Positions 26,403 through 36,703 are shown, counted from the stretch's first letter. The stretch: DNA of 64,000 bases from Paenibacillus spiritus (GCF_008710135.1 NZ_VYKK01000005.1:62001-126000); one strand, 5' to 3'. Made by a program: numbers and translations. Notes: generated by a model not told the origin, from the letters alone.

Positions 26403-27389
26403 ATGAAGAACGACACGGCCGCCGCAGGCGGCGCCCAAGAGCAGACCGTACTTGCCGTTCGTCATGTCCGCAAGCGAATCGGCCGCAAGTGGATCATCGA
26501 CGACGTGACCTTTGATGTCCAGGCCGGGGAAGTATTCGGCTTCCTGGGACCAAACGGAGCGGGCAAAACGACGACCATCCGCATGCTCGTCGACCTGATT
26601 CGTCCGACGTCGGGCGATATCGCGGTCTGCGGCTACAATGTGAACAAGGAGCCGGAGAAAGCGCTGGCCTACGTTGGCTCCATCGTGGAGAATCCGGAGG
26701 TCTATACGTATTTGACCGGCTGGGAGAATCTGCAGCATTTTGCCCGGATGCAGCCCGGGGTCGACGAGGCGCGCATCGCCGAGGTGGTGGACATCGTCCG
26801 GCTCGATCAGCGCATTCACGACAAGGTGCGCACGTATTCGCTCGGCATGCGTCAGCGTCTCGGAATTGCCCAGGCCCTGCTCGGCAGACCGAGACTGCTG
26901 ATTCTGGACGAGCCGACGAACGGCCTTGATCCGAAGGGAATCAAGGAACTGCGGGAGTTCATCCGCCGCCTGGCGGGCGAAGGGATGGCCGTCTTCGTCT
27001 CCAGCCATCTGCTGAGCGAGATCCAGCTGCTGTGCGACCGGGTGGCAATCATCAGCCGGGGCCGGGTACTGACCGTGGGAGGCGTCGAAGAACTGGTATC
27101 CCGAAATTCGCCCTATGTGCTCTGGGAGCTGGACCCGCCGGAAGCGGGGCGGAAGCTGCTGGAGGCGGCCGGAGCCGTCACCGCCGACCCGGCCGAAACG
27201 CTGCTGGACGATGCCATCGTCGCCGGAATAGGGCCGAATTCCCTGCTGACCGTCATGAACGAAGAGAGTATCCCCGAGCAGGTTGCGGCGCTGACGGCGG
27301 CCGGGGTCCGCGTCGGAGGCGTGCATAAAATCAACCCCACACTGGAACAGCTATTCTTGAAACTGACGGAGGGTGAATCCATTGAATAA
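26403..27389 (+). CDS. ABC transporter ATP-binding protein (exporter type)
   Basis: 328 residues: Walker A GPNGAGKTT (about 53-61), signature YSLGMRQRLGIAQALL, Walker B LLILDEPTNGLDP, H-loop SSHLLSE. The C-terminal extension of about 100 residues is typical of DrrA/CcmA-type exporter ATPases. GAGAGGAG precedes ATG 26403. The gene overlaps the permease gene by 8 bp. Confidence 0.94.
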   Translation: MKNDTAAAGGAQEQTVLAVRHVRKRIGRKWIIDDVTFDVQAGEVFGFLGPNGAGKTTTIRMLVDLIRPTSGDIAVCGYNVNKEPEKALAYVGSIVENPEVYTYLTGWENLQHFARMQPGVDEARIAEVVDIVRLDQRIHDKVRTYSLGMRQRLGIAQALLGRPRLLILDEPTNGLDPKGIKELREFIRRLAGEGMAVFVSSHLLSEIQLLCDRVAIISRGRVLTVGGVEELVSRNSPYVLWELDPPEAGRKLLEAAGAVTADPAETLLDDAIVAGIGPNSLLTVMNEESIPEQVAALTAAGVRVGGVHKINPTLEQLFLKLTEGESIE

Positions 27390-28368
27390 ACTGCTTCCCC
27401 TCATTCGCAACGAATGCCTCAAAATCATCAAGAAAAAGCGATTTTACGTCATTCTGTTGATTTTGGCCGTGCTCGTGCCGATGTTTACGTATGCGCAGAT
27501 GCGGGCGGCGGAGCGCAGCCGCGACAAATTCACCGACTGGCGGATCGAAGTCCAGCAGCGGATTACCGACAACGAGAATTCGCTGGACAGCAGCCGGATT
27601 CCGGAGGAATGGAAGACGTACCGCAAAGTTTTTGTCCAGCAGCTTCAATATTATCTGGATCATGACGTCAATCCGAACGCGCCGAGCGGCGTTACCTTTA
27701 CCCGCGAATTTCTGGACAACTCCGTCAGCCTCTTCATTCCGCTGCTGATTATGGCCGTCGCTTCGGACCTTGTATCGGGCGAGCGGACGACGGGGACGAT
27801 CAAGATGCTGCTGACCCGGCCGGTCAAGCGGTGGAGAATTCTGTTCAGCAAAATGACCGCGCTCCTGATGTTCGTCTCGCTGATTATTCTGTCCACTTAT
27901 GTGGTCAGCTACCTGATCTCCGGCCTCGCCTTCGGCTACCGGGGCTTCAACGTCCCGGTGTTCACCGGCTTTCGAATCAGCGGCGACGCCGTCGACATGT
28001 CGGCGGTCCACGCCGTTCCGCAGTGGAAGTACATGCTCATGCAGGCCGGCCTGATCTGGTTCGTCAGCATTGTCGTAGCGCTGCTGGCGTTCATGGTCTC
28101 GGTCCTTGTCCGCAGCACGGCGGCCAGCATTGTGGTCATGATGGCGGCGCTGATCGCCGGAAGCATACTGACGAACATGGCGTCGTCCTGGACGGCCGCC
28201 AAATATTTGTTCATGGTCAATCTCGGATTGACCAATTATCTGGCGGGTATGCCCGCCCCGATCGAGGGGATGACGCTTCCGTTTTCTCTGGCGGTTCTGG
28301 CCGTCTGGGGAGGCGTTTCCGTGGCGGTTTCATTCGCCGTCTTTACGAAACGGGATATTTTGAATTAG
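27382..28368 (+). CDS. ABC-2 type permease
   Basis: 328 residues from TTG 27382, which lies 8 nt after GGAGGG; GTG 27373 is too close to that site. N-terminal TM (about 19-40), a soluble loop of about 70 residues, then five further hydrophobic segments. SGERTTGTIKMLLTRPVKRWRI is the typical cytoplasmic motif of NatB/ABC-2 permeases. It pairs with the preceding ATPase as an exporter of unknown substrate. Confidence 0.9.
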   Translation: MNKLLPLIRNECLKIIKKKRFYVILLILAVLVPMFTYAQMRAAERSRDKFTDWRIEVQQRITDNENSLDSSRIPEEWKTYRKVFVQQLQYYLDHDVNPNAPSGVTFTREFLDNSVSLFIPLLIMAVASDLVSGERTTGTIKMLLTRPVKRWRILFSKMTALLMFVSLIILSTYVVSYLISGLAFGYRGFNVPVFTGFRISGDAVDMSAVHAVPQWKYMLMQAGLIWFVSIVVALLAFMVSVLVRSTAASIVVMMAALIAGSILTNMASSWTAAKYLFMVNLGLTNYLAGMPAPIEGMTLPFSLAVLAVWGGVSVAVSFAVFTKRDILN

Positions 28369-28427
28369 AATGAACAAGGTAAGCAAAAAGAAAACAAGTG
28401 TTTGCATTTTGTGAAGGAGGAGCTTGA

Positions 28428-30407
28428 ATGGTCGAACAGGTCGATTTGTTTGCAGCTTCCAAGAACGGCGCGGCAGAGCCGACCGGATACGATGCTGACG
28501 ACATTCAGGTGCTCGAAGGTCTGGTTGCGGTCCGCAAACGGCCCGGCATGTATATCGGAAGTACGAGCGGTTCGGGACTGCACCATCTCGTATGGGAAAT
28601 CGTAGATAACGCCGTCGATGAGCATTTGGCCAAGTATTGTTCCAAAATTGAGATTACGCTGCGCAAGGACGGTTCCGTCACCGTGGTCGACAACGGCCGG
28701 GGCATCCCGACCGGGATGCACAAGACGGGAGTTCCGACTCCGCAGGTCGTGTACACCATGCTGCATGCGGGGGGCAAGTTCGGAGGAGCGGGATACAAGA
28801 AATCCGGCGGTCTTCACGGCGTCGGCGCTTCCGTTACGAATGCCCTGTCCGAGTGGCTGGAGGTTGAGATATACCGGGAAGGCAAAATCCACCGGATGCG
28901 CTTTGAATACTGGGTCGACGCTTCCGGCCGGGAACATGTCGGCGAGCCCGTAACGGGACTCGAGGTTCTCGGCAATACGAACCGGACCGGCACGAAGGTT
29001 ACCTTCAAGCCGGATATTCGCGTCTTTCAGGGCGGCATTTCGCTGAATTACGATACGCTGGCCGAGCGGCTGCAGGAGATTGCCTTCCTGAACTCCGGTC
29101 TGCGGATTACGCTGACCGACGAGCGTTCCGGCCGGCAGGATGAATACCACTATGAAGGCGGCGCCAGCCAGTTCGTCCAGTTCCTGAACGAAGGCAAGGA
29201 TGTGCTGCACGAAGTCGTTCATTTCAGCGCAGAGAAGGACGAGATCGAAGTTGAGGTGGCGCTGCAATATAACGGCGGCTATACGGAGACGATCGTCTCC
29301 TTCGTCAACTCGATCCCGACGCGAAGCGGCGGGACGCACGAGACAGGCTTCAAGACGGCCTATACGCGGGTGATGAACGAGTATGCGCGCAGAACCGGAC
29401 TTCTCAAGGAGAAGGATAAGAACCTGGACGGAGGCGACCTGCGCGAAGGCATGATGGCGGTCATCAGCATCAAGATGTCCGAGGTGGAATTCGTCGGTCA
29501 GACGAAGGACCAGCTCGGCAGCGCTTCCGCGCGGGGGATTGTCGATTCCGTTGTGGCGGAGCACATGCAGACGTTCCTGGAAGAGAATCCCCAGGTCGGG
29601 CAGAGCCTGCTGAAGAAGTCGATTCAAGCGGCCAAGGCCCGCGAAGCGGCCCGCAAGGCGCGGGACGAAATCCGCAGCGGCAAGAAGCGCAGCGAAGGGT
29701 CGAATCTCGGCGGCAAGCTGACGCCGGCGCAGTCCAAGGATTTTACACGGACCGAGCTGTTCATCGTGGAAGGCGACTCCGCCGGCGGCTCCGCCAAGCA
29801 GGGGCGCGACTCTAAGCTCCAGGCGATTCTTCCGCTGAAGGGCAAGCCGATGAACCCCGAGAAGGCCAAGCTGGCCGACATCCTGAAGAATGACGAATAC
29901 CGGGCGATTATTTCCGCCATCGGAGCGGGAATCGGTCCCGAGTTCGCCGTAGAAGACAGCAATTTTGCCAAAATTATCATTATGACCGACGCCGACACGG
30001 ACGGCGCCCATATCCAGGTGCTGCTCCTGACGTTCTTCTACCGCTATATGAAGCCGCTGATCGATGCCGGAAAGGTCTATATCGCCCAGCCGCCGCTCTA
30101 CAAGCTCACCCGCAAGTCCGGGAAGCTGGAGACCGTACGCTATGCCTGGAGCGACGAACAGCTGGCGAATTATTTGAAGGAGTTCGGCAAGAATTTTGAA
30201 TTGCAGCGCTACAAGGGACTCGGCGAGATGAACCCGGAGCAGCTCTGGGAGACGACGATGAATCCGGAGACGCGCACGCTCCTGCAGGTCCAGATCGAGG
30301 ATGCCGCCAAGGCCGAGCGCCGGGTATCTACTCTGATGGGCGATAAGGTCGATCCCCGCAAGCGCTGGATCGTGGAGAACGTCGATTTCACGGAGACCGA
30401 GGAATAA
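28428..30407 (+). CDS. parE: DNA topoisomerase IV subunit B
   Basis: 659-residue ATPase subunit of topoisomerase IV, which decatenates daughter chromosomes. The GHKL ATPase has catalytic Glu57, Asn61 and DNGRGIP (88-94), followed by GGLHGVGASVTNALS. The TOPRIM domain has EGDSAGG (about 448) and DADTDGAHI. ParE rather than GyrB is indicated by QGRDSKLQAILPLKGKPMNPEK and the C-terminal LMGDKVDPRKRWIVENVDF. AAGGAGGAG precedes the ATG. parC starts 40 bp downstream. Confidence 0.96.
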   Translation: MVEQVDLFAASKNGAAEPTGYDADDIQVLEGLVAVRKRPGMYIGSTSGSGLHHLVWEIVDNAVDEHLAKYCSKIEITLRKDGSVTVVDNGRGIPTGMHKTGVPTPQVVYTMLHAGGKFGGAGYKKSGGLHGVGASVTNALSEWLEVEIYREGKIHRMRFEYWVDASGREHVGEPVTGLEVLGNTNRTGTKVTFKPDIRVFQGGISLNYDTLAERLQEIAFLNSGLRITLTDERSGRQDEYHYEGGASQFVQFLNEGKDVLHEVVHFSAEKDEIEVEVALQYNGGYTETIVSFVNSIPTRSGGTHETGFKTAYTRVMNEYARRTGLLKEKDKNLDGGDLREGMMAVISIKMSEVEFVGQTKDQLGSASARGIVDSVVAEHMQTFLEENPQVGQSLLKKSIQAAKAREAARKARDEIRSGKKRSEGSNLGGKLTPAQSKDFTRTELFIVEGDSAGGSAKQGRDSKLQAILPLKGKPMNPEKAKLADILKNDEYRAIISAIGAGIGPEFAVEDSNFAKIIIMTDADTDGAHIQVLLLTFFYRYMKPLIDAGKVYIAQPPLYKLTRKSGKLETVRYAWSDEQLANYLKEFGKNFELQRYKGLGEMNPEQLWETTMNPETRTLLQVQIEDAAKAERRVSTLMGDKVDPRKRWIVENVDFTETEE

Positions 30408-30447
30408 GCGCGGCAAGCCCGACATATGAGAAACAGAAGGTGAAAGC

Positions 30448-32883
30448 ATGAGCAGTCTAGAACAATTTTTGCCGGCCTTTCTGGAAGAGGTCGTGGGCGA
30501 CCGGTTCGGCCGCTATTCCAAATACATTATTCAGGACCGGGCGATTCCCGATGTCCGCGACGGGCTGAAGCCCGTTCAGCGCCGCATTCTCTACGCCATG
30601 TACGACTCCGGCAATACGCCGGACAAGCCCTACCGCAAATCGGCCAAGACCGTCGGCGACGTGATGGGGAATTATCACCCGCACGGCGATTCGTCGATCT
30701 ATGAGGGCATGGTCCGGATGGCCCAGCCCTGGAAGATGGGGCATGTGCTGGTGGACGGGCACGGCAACTGGGGTTCCATGGACGATGATCCGGCCGCGGC
30801 CATGCGTTACACCGAGGCGCGGCTGTCGCCGATCGCCATGGAGATGCTGCGCGACATCGAGAAGCGGACGGTTCTCTTCAAGGATAACTTCGACAATACG
30901 GCAAAAGAGCCCGTCGTCGTGCCGTCCCGCTATCCGAATCTGCTCGTCAACGGAGCGAGCGGAATCTCCGCAGGCTTCGCCACCGAAATCCCGCCGCATA
31001 ATCTCCGGGAGACCATAGACGCCTGCATCGCCGTCATGCAGAAGCCGGAGATCGAGCTGGAAGAGATCATGACCTTCATGAAAGGTCCCGACTTCCCGAC
31101 CGGAGGGCTCATCATGGGCGGCGAAGGCATCATGGACGCTTACCGGACAGGCAAGGGCCGCATCTATCTGCGTTCCAAGACAGAGATCGAGAACCTGCGG
31201 GGCGGCAAGCAGCAGATTGTCATCACCGAAATTCCGTTCCAGGTCGTGAAGTCGCGGCTCGTAACGGCGATGGAGAACATTCGGCTGGAACGGAAAGTGG
31301 AAGGGATTGCGGAAGTCCGGGACGAGAGCGGACGGGAAGGCCTGCGCATCGTCGTAGAACTGAAGAAGGACGCCGATGCCCAGGGAATTCTTGCTTATCT
31401 CCTGAAGAAGACCGATCTTCAGATCACCTATAACTTCAATATGGTGGCGATCGTTAACAAGGCTCCGCATCAGCTCGGGCTGAAGGCGATTCTGGAAGCG
31501 TATATCAGCCACCAGCGCGATGTGGTAACCCACCGCACCCAGTACGACCTGGAGCGGGCGGAAGACCGCGCTCACGTGCTGGAGGGACTCGTCAAGGCGC
31601 TGAACATCCTGGATGAAGTCATCGCGGCGATCAAAGCATCCAAGAACCGGCAGGATGCGCAGAATAACCTGGTCTGGATGTTCGGGTTCAGCGAGCGTCA
31701 GGCCGACTCCATCCTTACCCTCCAGCTCTACCGTCTGACGAATCTGGAGATTGTCACGCTCCAGAAGGAGCTGGAAGAGACGGAAGCCAAGATAGCCGCC
31801 TTGCGGGGCATTCTGGAGAGCGACAAGAAGCTGATTGCCGTCATCCGCAAGGAGCTGCTGGAGATCCGCAATAAATACGGCATCGACCGCCGTTCGGCGA
31901 TCCAGGAAGAAGTCGAAGAGCTGAAGGTAAGCCTGGAAGCGCTGGTCAATGCGGAGGATGTGCTGGTTGCGCTCTCCGGCGACGGTTACATCAAGCGGAC
32001 CTCGATGCTCAGCTTCACGCGCTCCGGCGGAGAGCGGGAGACTTCCGGCGTCAAGGACGGGGATCATATCGTTCAAGTGCTGGATGTCAACACCCGCGAC
32101 AATCTGCTGGTCTTCACCCGCAAGGGGCAATACTTCCTGCTTCCGGTTCACCAGATTCCCGAGTTCAAGTGGAAAGAGCCGGGAACAGCGATTGTCAATG
32201 TCATCACGCTCGCCAAGGGAGACGGCATCGCCGCCGTCATGCCGGTCGCCAGCTTCGATGAACCGGAACGGAGTCTGCTGTTCATCACCCGCAAGGGCCA
32301 GGTGAAGCGGACGGAACTGAAGGAATACTTCACGTCCCGCTCGGGAGGCGTTGCCGCCTGCAAGGTCGGCGAAGGCGATGAAGTGCTGACGGTGCTGATG
32401 AGCGGCGGCGACAAGGAATTGATGCTGGTCAGCCGGGAAGGAATGGGCATCCGCTTCCGCGAGCAGGAGGTGAATCCGATGGGCCGGGTGGCCGCAGGCG
32501 TGCGCGGCATGCAGTTGAAGGACGGGGACGAGCTGGTGGCGGCTTTCTACACCGCCGAGGACGAGGGCGAGGTGCTGGTCATGAGCGATCTGGGCTATGC
32601 CAAACGCAGCCTGTTGGCCGACTACCCGATTCAGAGCCGGGGCGGCAAGGGAATGCCGACCTTTGAATTCAAGGAAGGGAAGCGGGTCCGTTCCAACGGA
32701 ACGGTCATTGCCGGCGCGTTCTATGTCCGGGAACCGCTTCGCCTTACCGCAATCACCGGGGAAGGGGAGCTTCACGCCTTCACGTCGGATGCGGCTCCGA
32801 TCTCCGACCGTCGCTCAACCGGCAAGCTGCTGGTTCATGCCGACAAGAAGAACGGGATTACGGAGATTCTTCCGTCTGTTTAA
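30448..32883 (+). CDS. parC: DNA topoisomerase IV subunit A
   Basis: 811-residue cleavage subunit. Catalytic Tyr121 is in MRYTEARLS. The quinolone-resistance region GDSSIYEGM has Ser82 and Glu86 at positions equivalent to S. aureus GrlA Ser80 and Glu84, that is, the usual drug-sensitive residues. The C-terminal beta-pinwheel repeats are present ([53 protein letters not shown]). It pairs with parE in one operon, and a hairpin follows. Confidence 0.96.
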   Translation: MSSLEQFLPAFLEEVVGDRFGRYSKYIIQDRAIPDVRDGLKPVQRRILYAMYDSGNTPDKPYRKSAKTVGDVMGNYHPHGDSSIYEGMVRMAQPWKMGHVLVDGHGNWGSMDDDPAAAMRYTEARLSPIAMEMLRDIEKRTVLFKDNFDNTAKEPVVVPSRYPNLLVNGASGISAGFATEIPPHNLRETIDACIAVMQKPEIELEEIMTFMKGPDFPTGGLIMGGEGIMDAYRTGKGRIYLRSKTEIENLRGGKQQIVITEIPFQVVKSRLVTAMENIRLERKVEGIAEVRDESGREGLRIVVELKKDADAQGILAYLLKKTDLQITYNFNMVAIVNKAPHQLGLKAILEAYISHQRDVVTHRTQYDLERAEDRAHVLEGLVKALNILDEVIAAIKASKNRQDAQNNLVWMFGFSERQADSILTLQLYRLTNLEIVTLQKELEETEAKIAALRGILESDKKLIAVIRKELLEIRNKYGIDRRSAIQEEVEELKVSLEALVNAEDVLVALSGDGYIKRTSMLSFTRSGGERETSGVKDGDHIVQVLDVNTRDNLLVFTRKGQYFLLPVHQIPEFKWKEPGTAIVNVITLAKGDGIAAVMPVASFDEPERSLLFITRKGQVKRTELKEYFTSRSGGVAACKVGEGDEVLTVLMSGGDKELMLVSREGMGIRFREQEVNPMGRVAAGVRGMQLKDGDELVAAFYTAEDEGEVLVMSDLGYAKRSLLADYPIQSRGGKGMPTFEFKEGKRVRSNGTVIAGAFYVREPLRLTAITGEGELHAFTSDAAPISDRRSTGKLLVHADKKNGITEILPSV

Positions 32884-32944
32884 TGGAATTCCGTACGGCT
32901 CACCGAAGAATTAGCCGGTGCTTTTGAATTTACAACCGGGTCTG

Positions 32945-32976
32945 CCCGCCGCAATCATCCAGCGGCGGGTATTTTA
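32945..32976 (+). terminator. terminator of parEC
   Basis: CCCGCCGC-N9-GCGGCGGG, 8-bp perfect stem followed by TATTTTAC. Confidence 0.75.
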
Positions 32977-33099
32977 CATTTCGGATAGCTGATATGTGAA
33001 ATATTTTCCTTTTTGCAGGAAAAAGCCGGCTTTCGGCGAATAGGTATTAGACAGGGACGCAGCAGGTTCGGAAAGATGGCCAGAAGGGAAGGTACCCCA

Positions 33100-33543
33100 G
33101 TGAACGCCTTTGAATTCAGTAAGATTTGGCATAAGCTGTACAAAGATTACAAGATTCATATGGACAGCAAGCTGTCTCCGTCGTTAACCGATGCGCAGTT
33201 GACCGTTCTGGAGCTTGTAGAGGAACGGGGGGCTGCGAAGCCTTCGGATCTGGCGCCGCATCTGGCGACAAGTCCGGCCGCCGTTACGATGCTGCTTGAC
33301 CGGATGGAGCGCGGCGGATTGATTCACCGGGACCGGGATGGGGCAGACCGCAGAATTGTGTGGGTCAGCATTACCGACCTGGGCCGCAATGAGATGAACC
33401 GGGGGATGAAGGTGCGAAGCGATTTCTTCGCGGAGGCGCTTGATCATATCTCCGCCCATAATCAGCAGCTTCTTCTGTATTTGATGGGCAAGCTGGTGGC
33501 TGCTCCGGCTGCGGATGCGCCGGTTGTCGAAGCAGGCCGCTAG
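33100..33543 (+). CDS. MarR-family transcriptional regulator
   Basis: 147 residues from GTG 33100, which has GGAAGG 8 nt upstream. In-frame ATGs at 33076 and 33013 would add 8 and 29 residues with no ribosome binding site. The winged helix is clear: SLTDAQLTVLELVEERG, recognition helix ATSPAAVTMLLDRMERGGLIHR and wing RDGADRRIVWVSITDLG. The ligand and targets are not evident from the neighbours; it stands alone between terminators. Confidence 0.9.
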   Translation: MNAFEFSKIWHKLYKDYKIHMDSKLSPSLTDAQLTVLELVEERGAAKPSDLAPHLATSPAAVTMLLDRMERGGLIHRDRDGADRRIVWVSITDLGRNEMNRGMKVRSDFFAEALDHISAHNQQLLLYLMGKLVAAPAADAPVVEAGR

Positions 33544-33597
33544 CCGCTTCGCATGGCGAGGGTCATTGCAATCGTTCGTCTAAAACCCAAACAACAA

Positions 33598-33634
33598 AGC
33601 TCCAGCCCAAGGATCATCTCCTCGGGCTGGAGCT
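33598..33634. terminator. bidirectional terminator between convergent genes
   Basis: 11-bp perfect stem AGCTCCAGCCC/GGGCTGGAGCT between the convergent MarR and pseudouridine synthase genes, with T-rich flanks on both strands. Confidence 0.85.
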
Positions 33635-33687
33635 TATTATTATTCTCACTTTTGGCACGTCCCCATGCCGGAGGAAGGATTCTCCCG

Positions 33688-34452
33688 TTAATCGCGGACG
33701 GCCCGTTGATAGACTTCGCGGGGCCACTGGTTCCATGGATACGTAGCGGGCGGAAGGGAGATCAGAGTGACGTCTTCCTTCGCGACCGGGTGCGGAAAGC
33801 CGACGACGGCCGACCAGAGCGCAATCTGCCAGCCCGGCTTGTTGAGGGCGGCTCCGTATTTCTGATCCCCGTAGAGCGGACAGCCGGTCTCCGAGAGCTG
33901 CACCCGGATCTGGTGCGAGCGTCCCGTCAGCAGCTCGATCCGCAAGAGGCTGAGTCCGTCCTCCGTGCCAAGCACCGTGTAGTCGAGAATGGCTTCTTTT
34001 GCTCCGGGGGTCCCGGAGCGCACGGCCCGGACCGTATTGGTCTTGGCATCCTTCAGCAGCCAGTGCTTCAGACGTCCGCTCGGGGAAGCGGGCGCGCCGT
34101 GTACGACCGTGAAGTACAGCTTGCGGAAGCTGCGGCTGCGCACGCTCTCCGAGAGGCGGGAGGCGCCTTTGGACGTTTTGGCAAAAATCATGGCCCCGCC
34201 GACCGGCCGGTCCAGCCGGTGCACAAGGCCGAGGAAGACGTTCCCCGGCTTGCCGTAGCGGCGTTTGAGATCTTCTTTCAGCAGAGTCAGCAGGTCGGGG
34301 TCGCCGCTTGCATCCTCTTGGACCGGCACATTGACGGGCTTGACGATGCCCAGAAGATGATTGTCTTCATAAAGAATCGGGAAATCCGAAGCGTCGCCTG
34401 CCTCCGGTCCGGGAGACCGTCCGCTGCCGTCGCTCGGAGGCGTTGTCGTCAT
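33688..34452 (-). CDS. RluA-family pseudouridine synthase
   Basis: 254 residues. It converts uridine to pseudouridine in RNA. The catalytic motif GLVHRLDRPVGGAM (active Asp) is present, with LLTGRSHQIRVQL and GDQKYGA, typical of RluA-type enzymes. No S4 domain is present, unlike RluB/RsuA. The gene lies 6 bp after the methyltransferase stop on the same strand, so both RNA-modification-type genes are probably one operon. Target site (rRNA or tRNA) unknown. Confidence 0.92.
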   Translation of the reverse strand: MTTTPPSDGSGRSPGPEAGDASDFPILYEDNHLLGIVKPVNVPVQEDASGDPDLLTLLKEDLKRRYGKPGNVFLGLVHRLDRPVGGAMIFAKTSKGASRLSESVRSRSFRKLYFTVVHGAPASPSGRLKHWLLKDAKTNTVRAVRSGTPGAKEAILDYTVLGTEDGLSLLRIELLTGRSHQIRVQLSETGCPLYGDQKYGAALNKPGWQIALWSAVVGFPHPVAKEDVTLISLPPATYPWNQWPREVYQRAVRD

Positions 34453-34458
34453 CGCGTC

Positions 34459-35322
34459 CTACGCCTCCCAGCGGCCGAGAATGCCGCAGGGCAGATTCAG
34501 GCCGGACGCCGTAATCGGCAGCCCGATTTCGCCCGAAGTCAGTCTGCCGCCGTAGCGCGGCTTCATCGTCATCGCCAGCATATTCTCCAGAACGGTCGGC
34601 GAAATGCCGGTCGTATACGAGTTAATGAGCAGGAACAGCGGCTTGTCGCTCAGGATGCTCATGCAGCTCTCCAGGAAGGGGAAGAGACTCTGCTCCAGCT
34701 TCCACATCTCGCCGCCGGGTCCCCGTCCGTAGGAAGGCGGATCCATGATAATGGCATCGTACTTGCTGCCCCGGCGCTGTTCGCGCTGAACGAACTTGAA
34801 GACATCGTCGGTAATGAAACGAACCGGGCGGTCTCCGAGGCCGGACAATTGGAGGTTCTCCTTCGCCCACTGAACCATGCCCTTGGCGGCGTCAACATGG
34901 ACGACGGAAGCGCCGGCGCTGGCTGCCGCCACAGTAGCGCCGCCCGTATAGGCGAACAGGTTCAGGACACTGATGGGCCGTTTCACAGAGGCGATCTTGT
35001 CCATCATCCAGCTCCAGTTGGCCGCTTGTTCCGGGAACAGGCCGGTATGCTTGAAGTTGGTGGGACGCAGGTGGAACTTCAATTTGCCGTATTCAAGAGT
35101 CCAGTTCTCGGGAATCGGCTTCTTCATTTCCCACTGCCCGCCTCCCGACGAGCTGCGGTGATAGTGGCCGTGCACATCGCGCCAAGCCGGCGTCTCCTTC
35201 TGCAGAGGCCAGATAATCTGGGGATCAGGCCGCCGAAGAAGAATATCGCCCCAGCGTTCGAGCTTCTCTCCGCCCCCTGTATCAAGAACTTCGTAATCTT
35301 TCCAATCGCGAGCGATATACAT
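34459..35322 (-). CDS. class I SAM-dependent methyltransferase (RlmI/RlmK-like)
   Basis: 287 residues from the ATG ending at 35322, with GAAGGATGG upstream; a TTG six codons earlier is less likely. The SAM-binding motif is LNLFAYTGGATVAAASAGA with acidic VDAAKG, and the catalytic-loop motif is DPPSYGRG, as in the rRNA cytosine-5 or guanine methyltransferase group. No PUA domain is present, so it is shorter than RlmI. It is cotranscribed with a pseudouridine synthase, which supports a role in RNA modification. Confidence 0.88.
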   Translation of the reverse strand: MYIARDWKDYEVLDTGGGEKLERWGDILLRRPDPQIIWPLQKETPAWRDVHGHYHRSSSGGGQWEMKKPIPENWTLEYGKLKFHLRPTNFKHTGLFPEQAANWSWMMDKIASVKRPISVLNLFAYTGGATVAAASAGASVVHVDAAKGMVQWAKENLQLSGLGDRPVRFITDDVFKFVQREQRRGSKYDAIIMDPPSYGRGPGGEMWKLEQSLFPFLESCMSILSDKPLFLLINSYTTGISPTVLENMLAMTMKPRYGGRLTSGEIGLPITASGLNLPCGILGRWEA

Positions 35323-35411
35323 GTTCAATCCATCCTTCAAAAAGTCAAGTAGCCTTTATTGTACATCATTTCTTGCAGACTCCACAATCTGCCGGGCAGA
35401 AGAGAAATATA

Positions 35412-35441
35412 TTGACAATGAGAATCATTATCAATTAAACT
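35412..35441 (+). promoter_or_regulatory. Fur-controlled promoter of flavodoxin
   Basis: TTGACA (35412-35417), 18-bp spacer, TAAACT. The spacer holds TGAGAATCATTATCA (35419-35433), which matches the Bacillus Fur 7-1-7 core TGATAATnATTATCA at all but one defined position. Confidence 0.85.
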
Positions 35442-35530
35442 GAGGGCAAATAAATTCCCCTTGTTGAAGTCCGTACAGGGACACCTTTCCATTCAGAGCA
35501 GGGGGGATAGCGAGCAAAGGAGCGACGACC

Positions 35531-35986
35531 ATGGCGTCCATTATGATTGTCTATGCCAGTCTGACCGGCAATACGGAAGATATCGCGGAACGGATTGCGG
35601 AAGGAGTCCGGGAATCCGGCTGCGAGGCCGTGCTGAGGGAGGTGGACAGCTGCAGCGCCTCGGATCTGGTGCAGCATGACGGCCTGCTGCTGGGCGCTTA
35701 TACCTGGGGAGACGGCGAGCTGCCCGACGAATTCCTGGATTTTGCCGAAGAATGGGATGAGATAGAGCTTGAAGGAGTCAAGTGCGCAGTATTCGGAAGC
35801 GGGGATACCGGATATGCGGTCTACTGCGGCGCGGTCGACATCATTGAAGCCAAGCTGCGGGAGAAGGGGGCGGAACTCGTTCAAGAGAGCCTGAAGATCG
35901 AGTACGGCCCGAACGCTGAGGAAAAAGAAGGCTGCCGCGACTATGGACGCCGGTTCGCCCGCCGCTGCATGGCGGCGGTGTCCTGA
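35531..35986 (+). CDS. flavodoxin
   Basis: 151-residue FMN-binding electron carrier. The phosphate-binding loop SLTGNTEDIAERI is at the N-terminus; GAYTWGDGELPDEF and FGSGDTGYAVYCGAVDIIE are the two flavin-contact loops. It is very acidic, as flavodoxins are. AAGGAGC lies 11 nt before the ATG. The Fur box upstream predicts induction under iron starvation, when flavodoxin replaces ferredoxin, as with B. subtilis ykuN/ykuP. Confidence 0.94.
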   Translation: MASIMIVYASLTGNTEDIAERIAEGVRESGCEAVLREVDSCSASDLVQHDGLLLGAYTWGDGELPDEFLDFAEEWDEIELEGVKCAVFGSGDTGYAVYCGAVDIIEAKLREKGAELVQESLKIEYGPNAEEKEGCRDYGRRFARRCMAAVS

Positions 35987-35996
35987 GACGATTTCG

Positions 35997-36665
35997 ATGC
36001 CTCTGCGCCTGCATGATTATATCGTCGAGCACGCCGTGCTCGATATGGCCTCGGACTGCGACTGCTGCGGAAGCCGCAACCGCGGAGTCCCGCTGTGGCG
36101 CAAGCAGACGCAGTACGCCGCAGGCCATACGCTCAATGACTACTACAGCCTCACTCCCGAAGTAAGGCGGCAGACCCCCGTCTTGTTCCTGCTGGAGCGG
36201 CGCTGGCCCTCCAAGGGCACAGGCGGATTCCGTTCGCTGATGCAGGAGTGGGAGGTGAAGAACGCGGTCTCCGATTCGCTGATCCGGATCGTCTCCTCCA
36301 ACCATGTGGGCGAGGTTCCCTTCATGCTCTACGAACAGTGGCATGTTCCCGTGCCGGAGCTCGGCATCGAACTGTCCGTAATCTTCCAGCTGGCCTGGCA
36401 TTCGCAGATGCCGGGAAGAAGCCTCTCCATTCAGAAATTCATGGCGGGCTGCACGCAGGAGGTGGCGCTGGGGTTCATGCATATGGCGAATGTCTTCTGC
36501 CGCATCTCCTACGGTCTTCCTCCGGAGAGCGTCGAGATTTATAATCTGCTGGAGGGCCGGAGCGACCGGCATGACTGCGGCGCGGTGCCGCTTCAGGAAT
36601 CGCTGGACTATCTCCGGCTGCTCGCTCCGCTTATGGAGCAAGAGCTTCATCGGCCCTACGTCTAG
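35997..36665 (+). CDS. unknown protein cotranscribed with flavodoxin
   Basis: 222 residues from ATG 35997, 10 bp after the flavodoxin stop; the ribosome binding site is weak. The N-terminus has a cysteine cluster SDCDCCGSR (about 19-25), then a compact alpha/beta protein with no signal peptide or TM. I do not recognise the family. Position behind the Fur box implies iron control, so the cysteines could bind a metal or cluster; that is inference. Confidence 0.7.
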   Translation: MPLRLHDYIVEHAVLDMASDCDCCGSRNRGVPLWRKQTQYAAGHTLNDYYSLTPEVRRQTPVLFLLERRWPSKGTGGFRSLMQEWEVKNAVSDSLIRIVSSNHVGEVPFMLYEQWHVPVPELGIELSVIFQLAWHSQMPGRSLSIQKFMAGCTQEVALGFMHMANVFCRISYGLPPESVEIYNLLEGRSDRHDCGAVPLQESLDYLRLLAPLMEQELHRPYV

Positions 36666-36703
36666 CGGGGAGTACAGATCATACGGGCCCGAAGCAAAAA
36701 GAA

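Noticed and set aside
28402-28605. Plus-strand short frame overlapping the start of parE
   Set aside because: Out of frame with parE, which has the proper ribosome binding site and conserved N-terminus.
33553-35352. 599-codon plus-strand frame over the pseudouridine synthase and methyltransferase genes
   Set aside because: Both minus-strand genes have catalytic motifs and ribosome binding sites; the plus frame has neither and includes a terminator.
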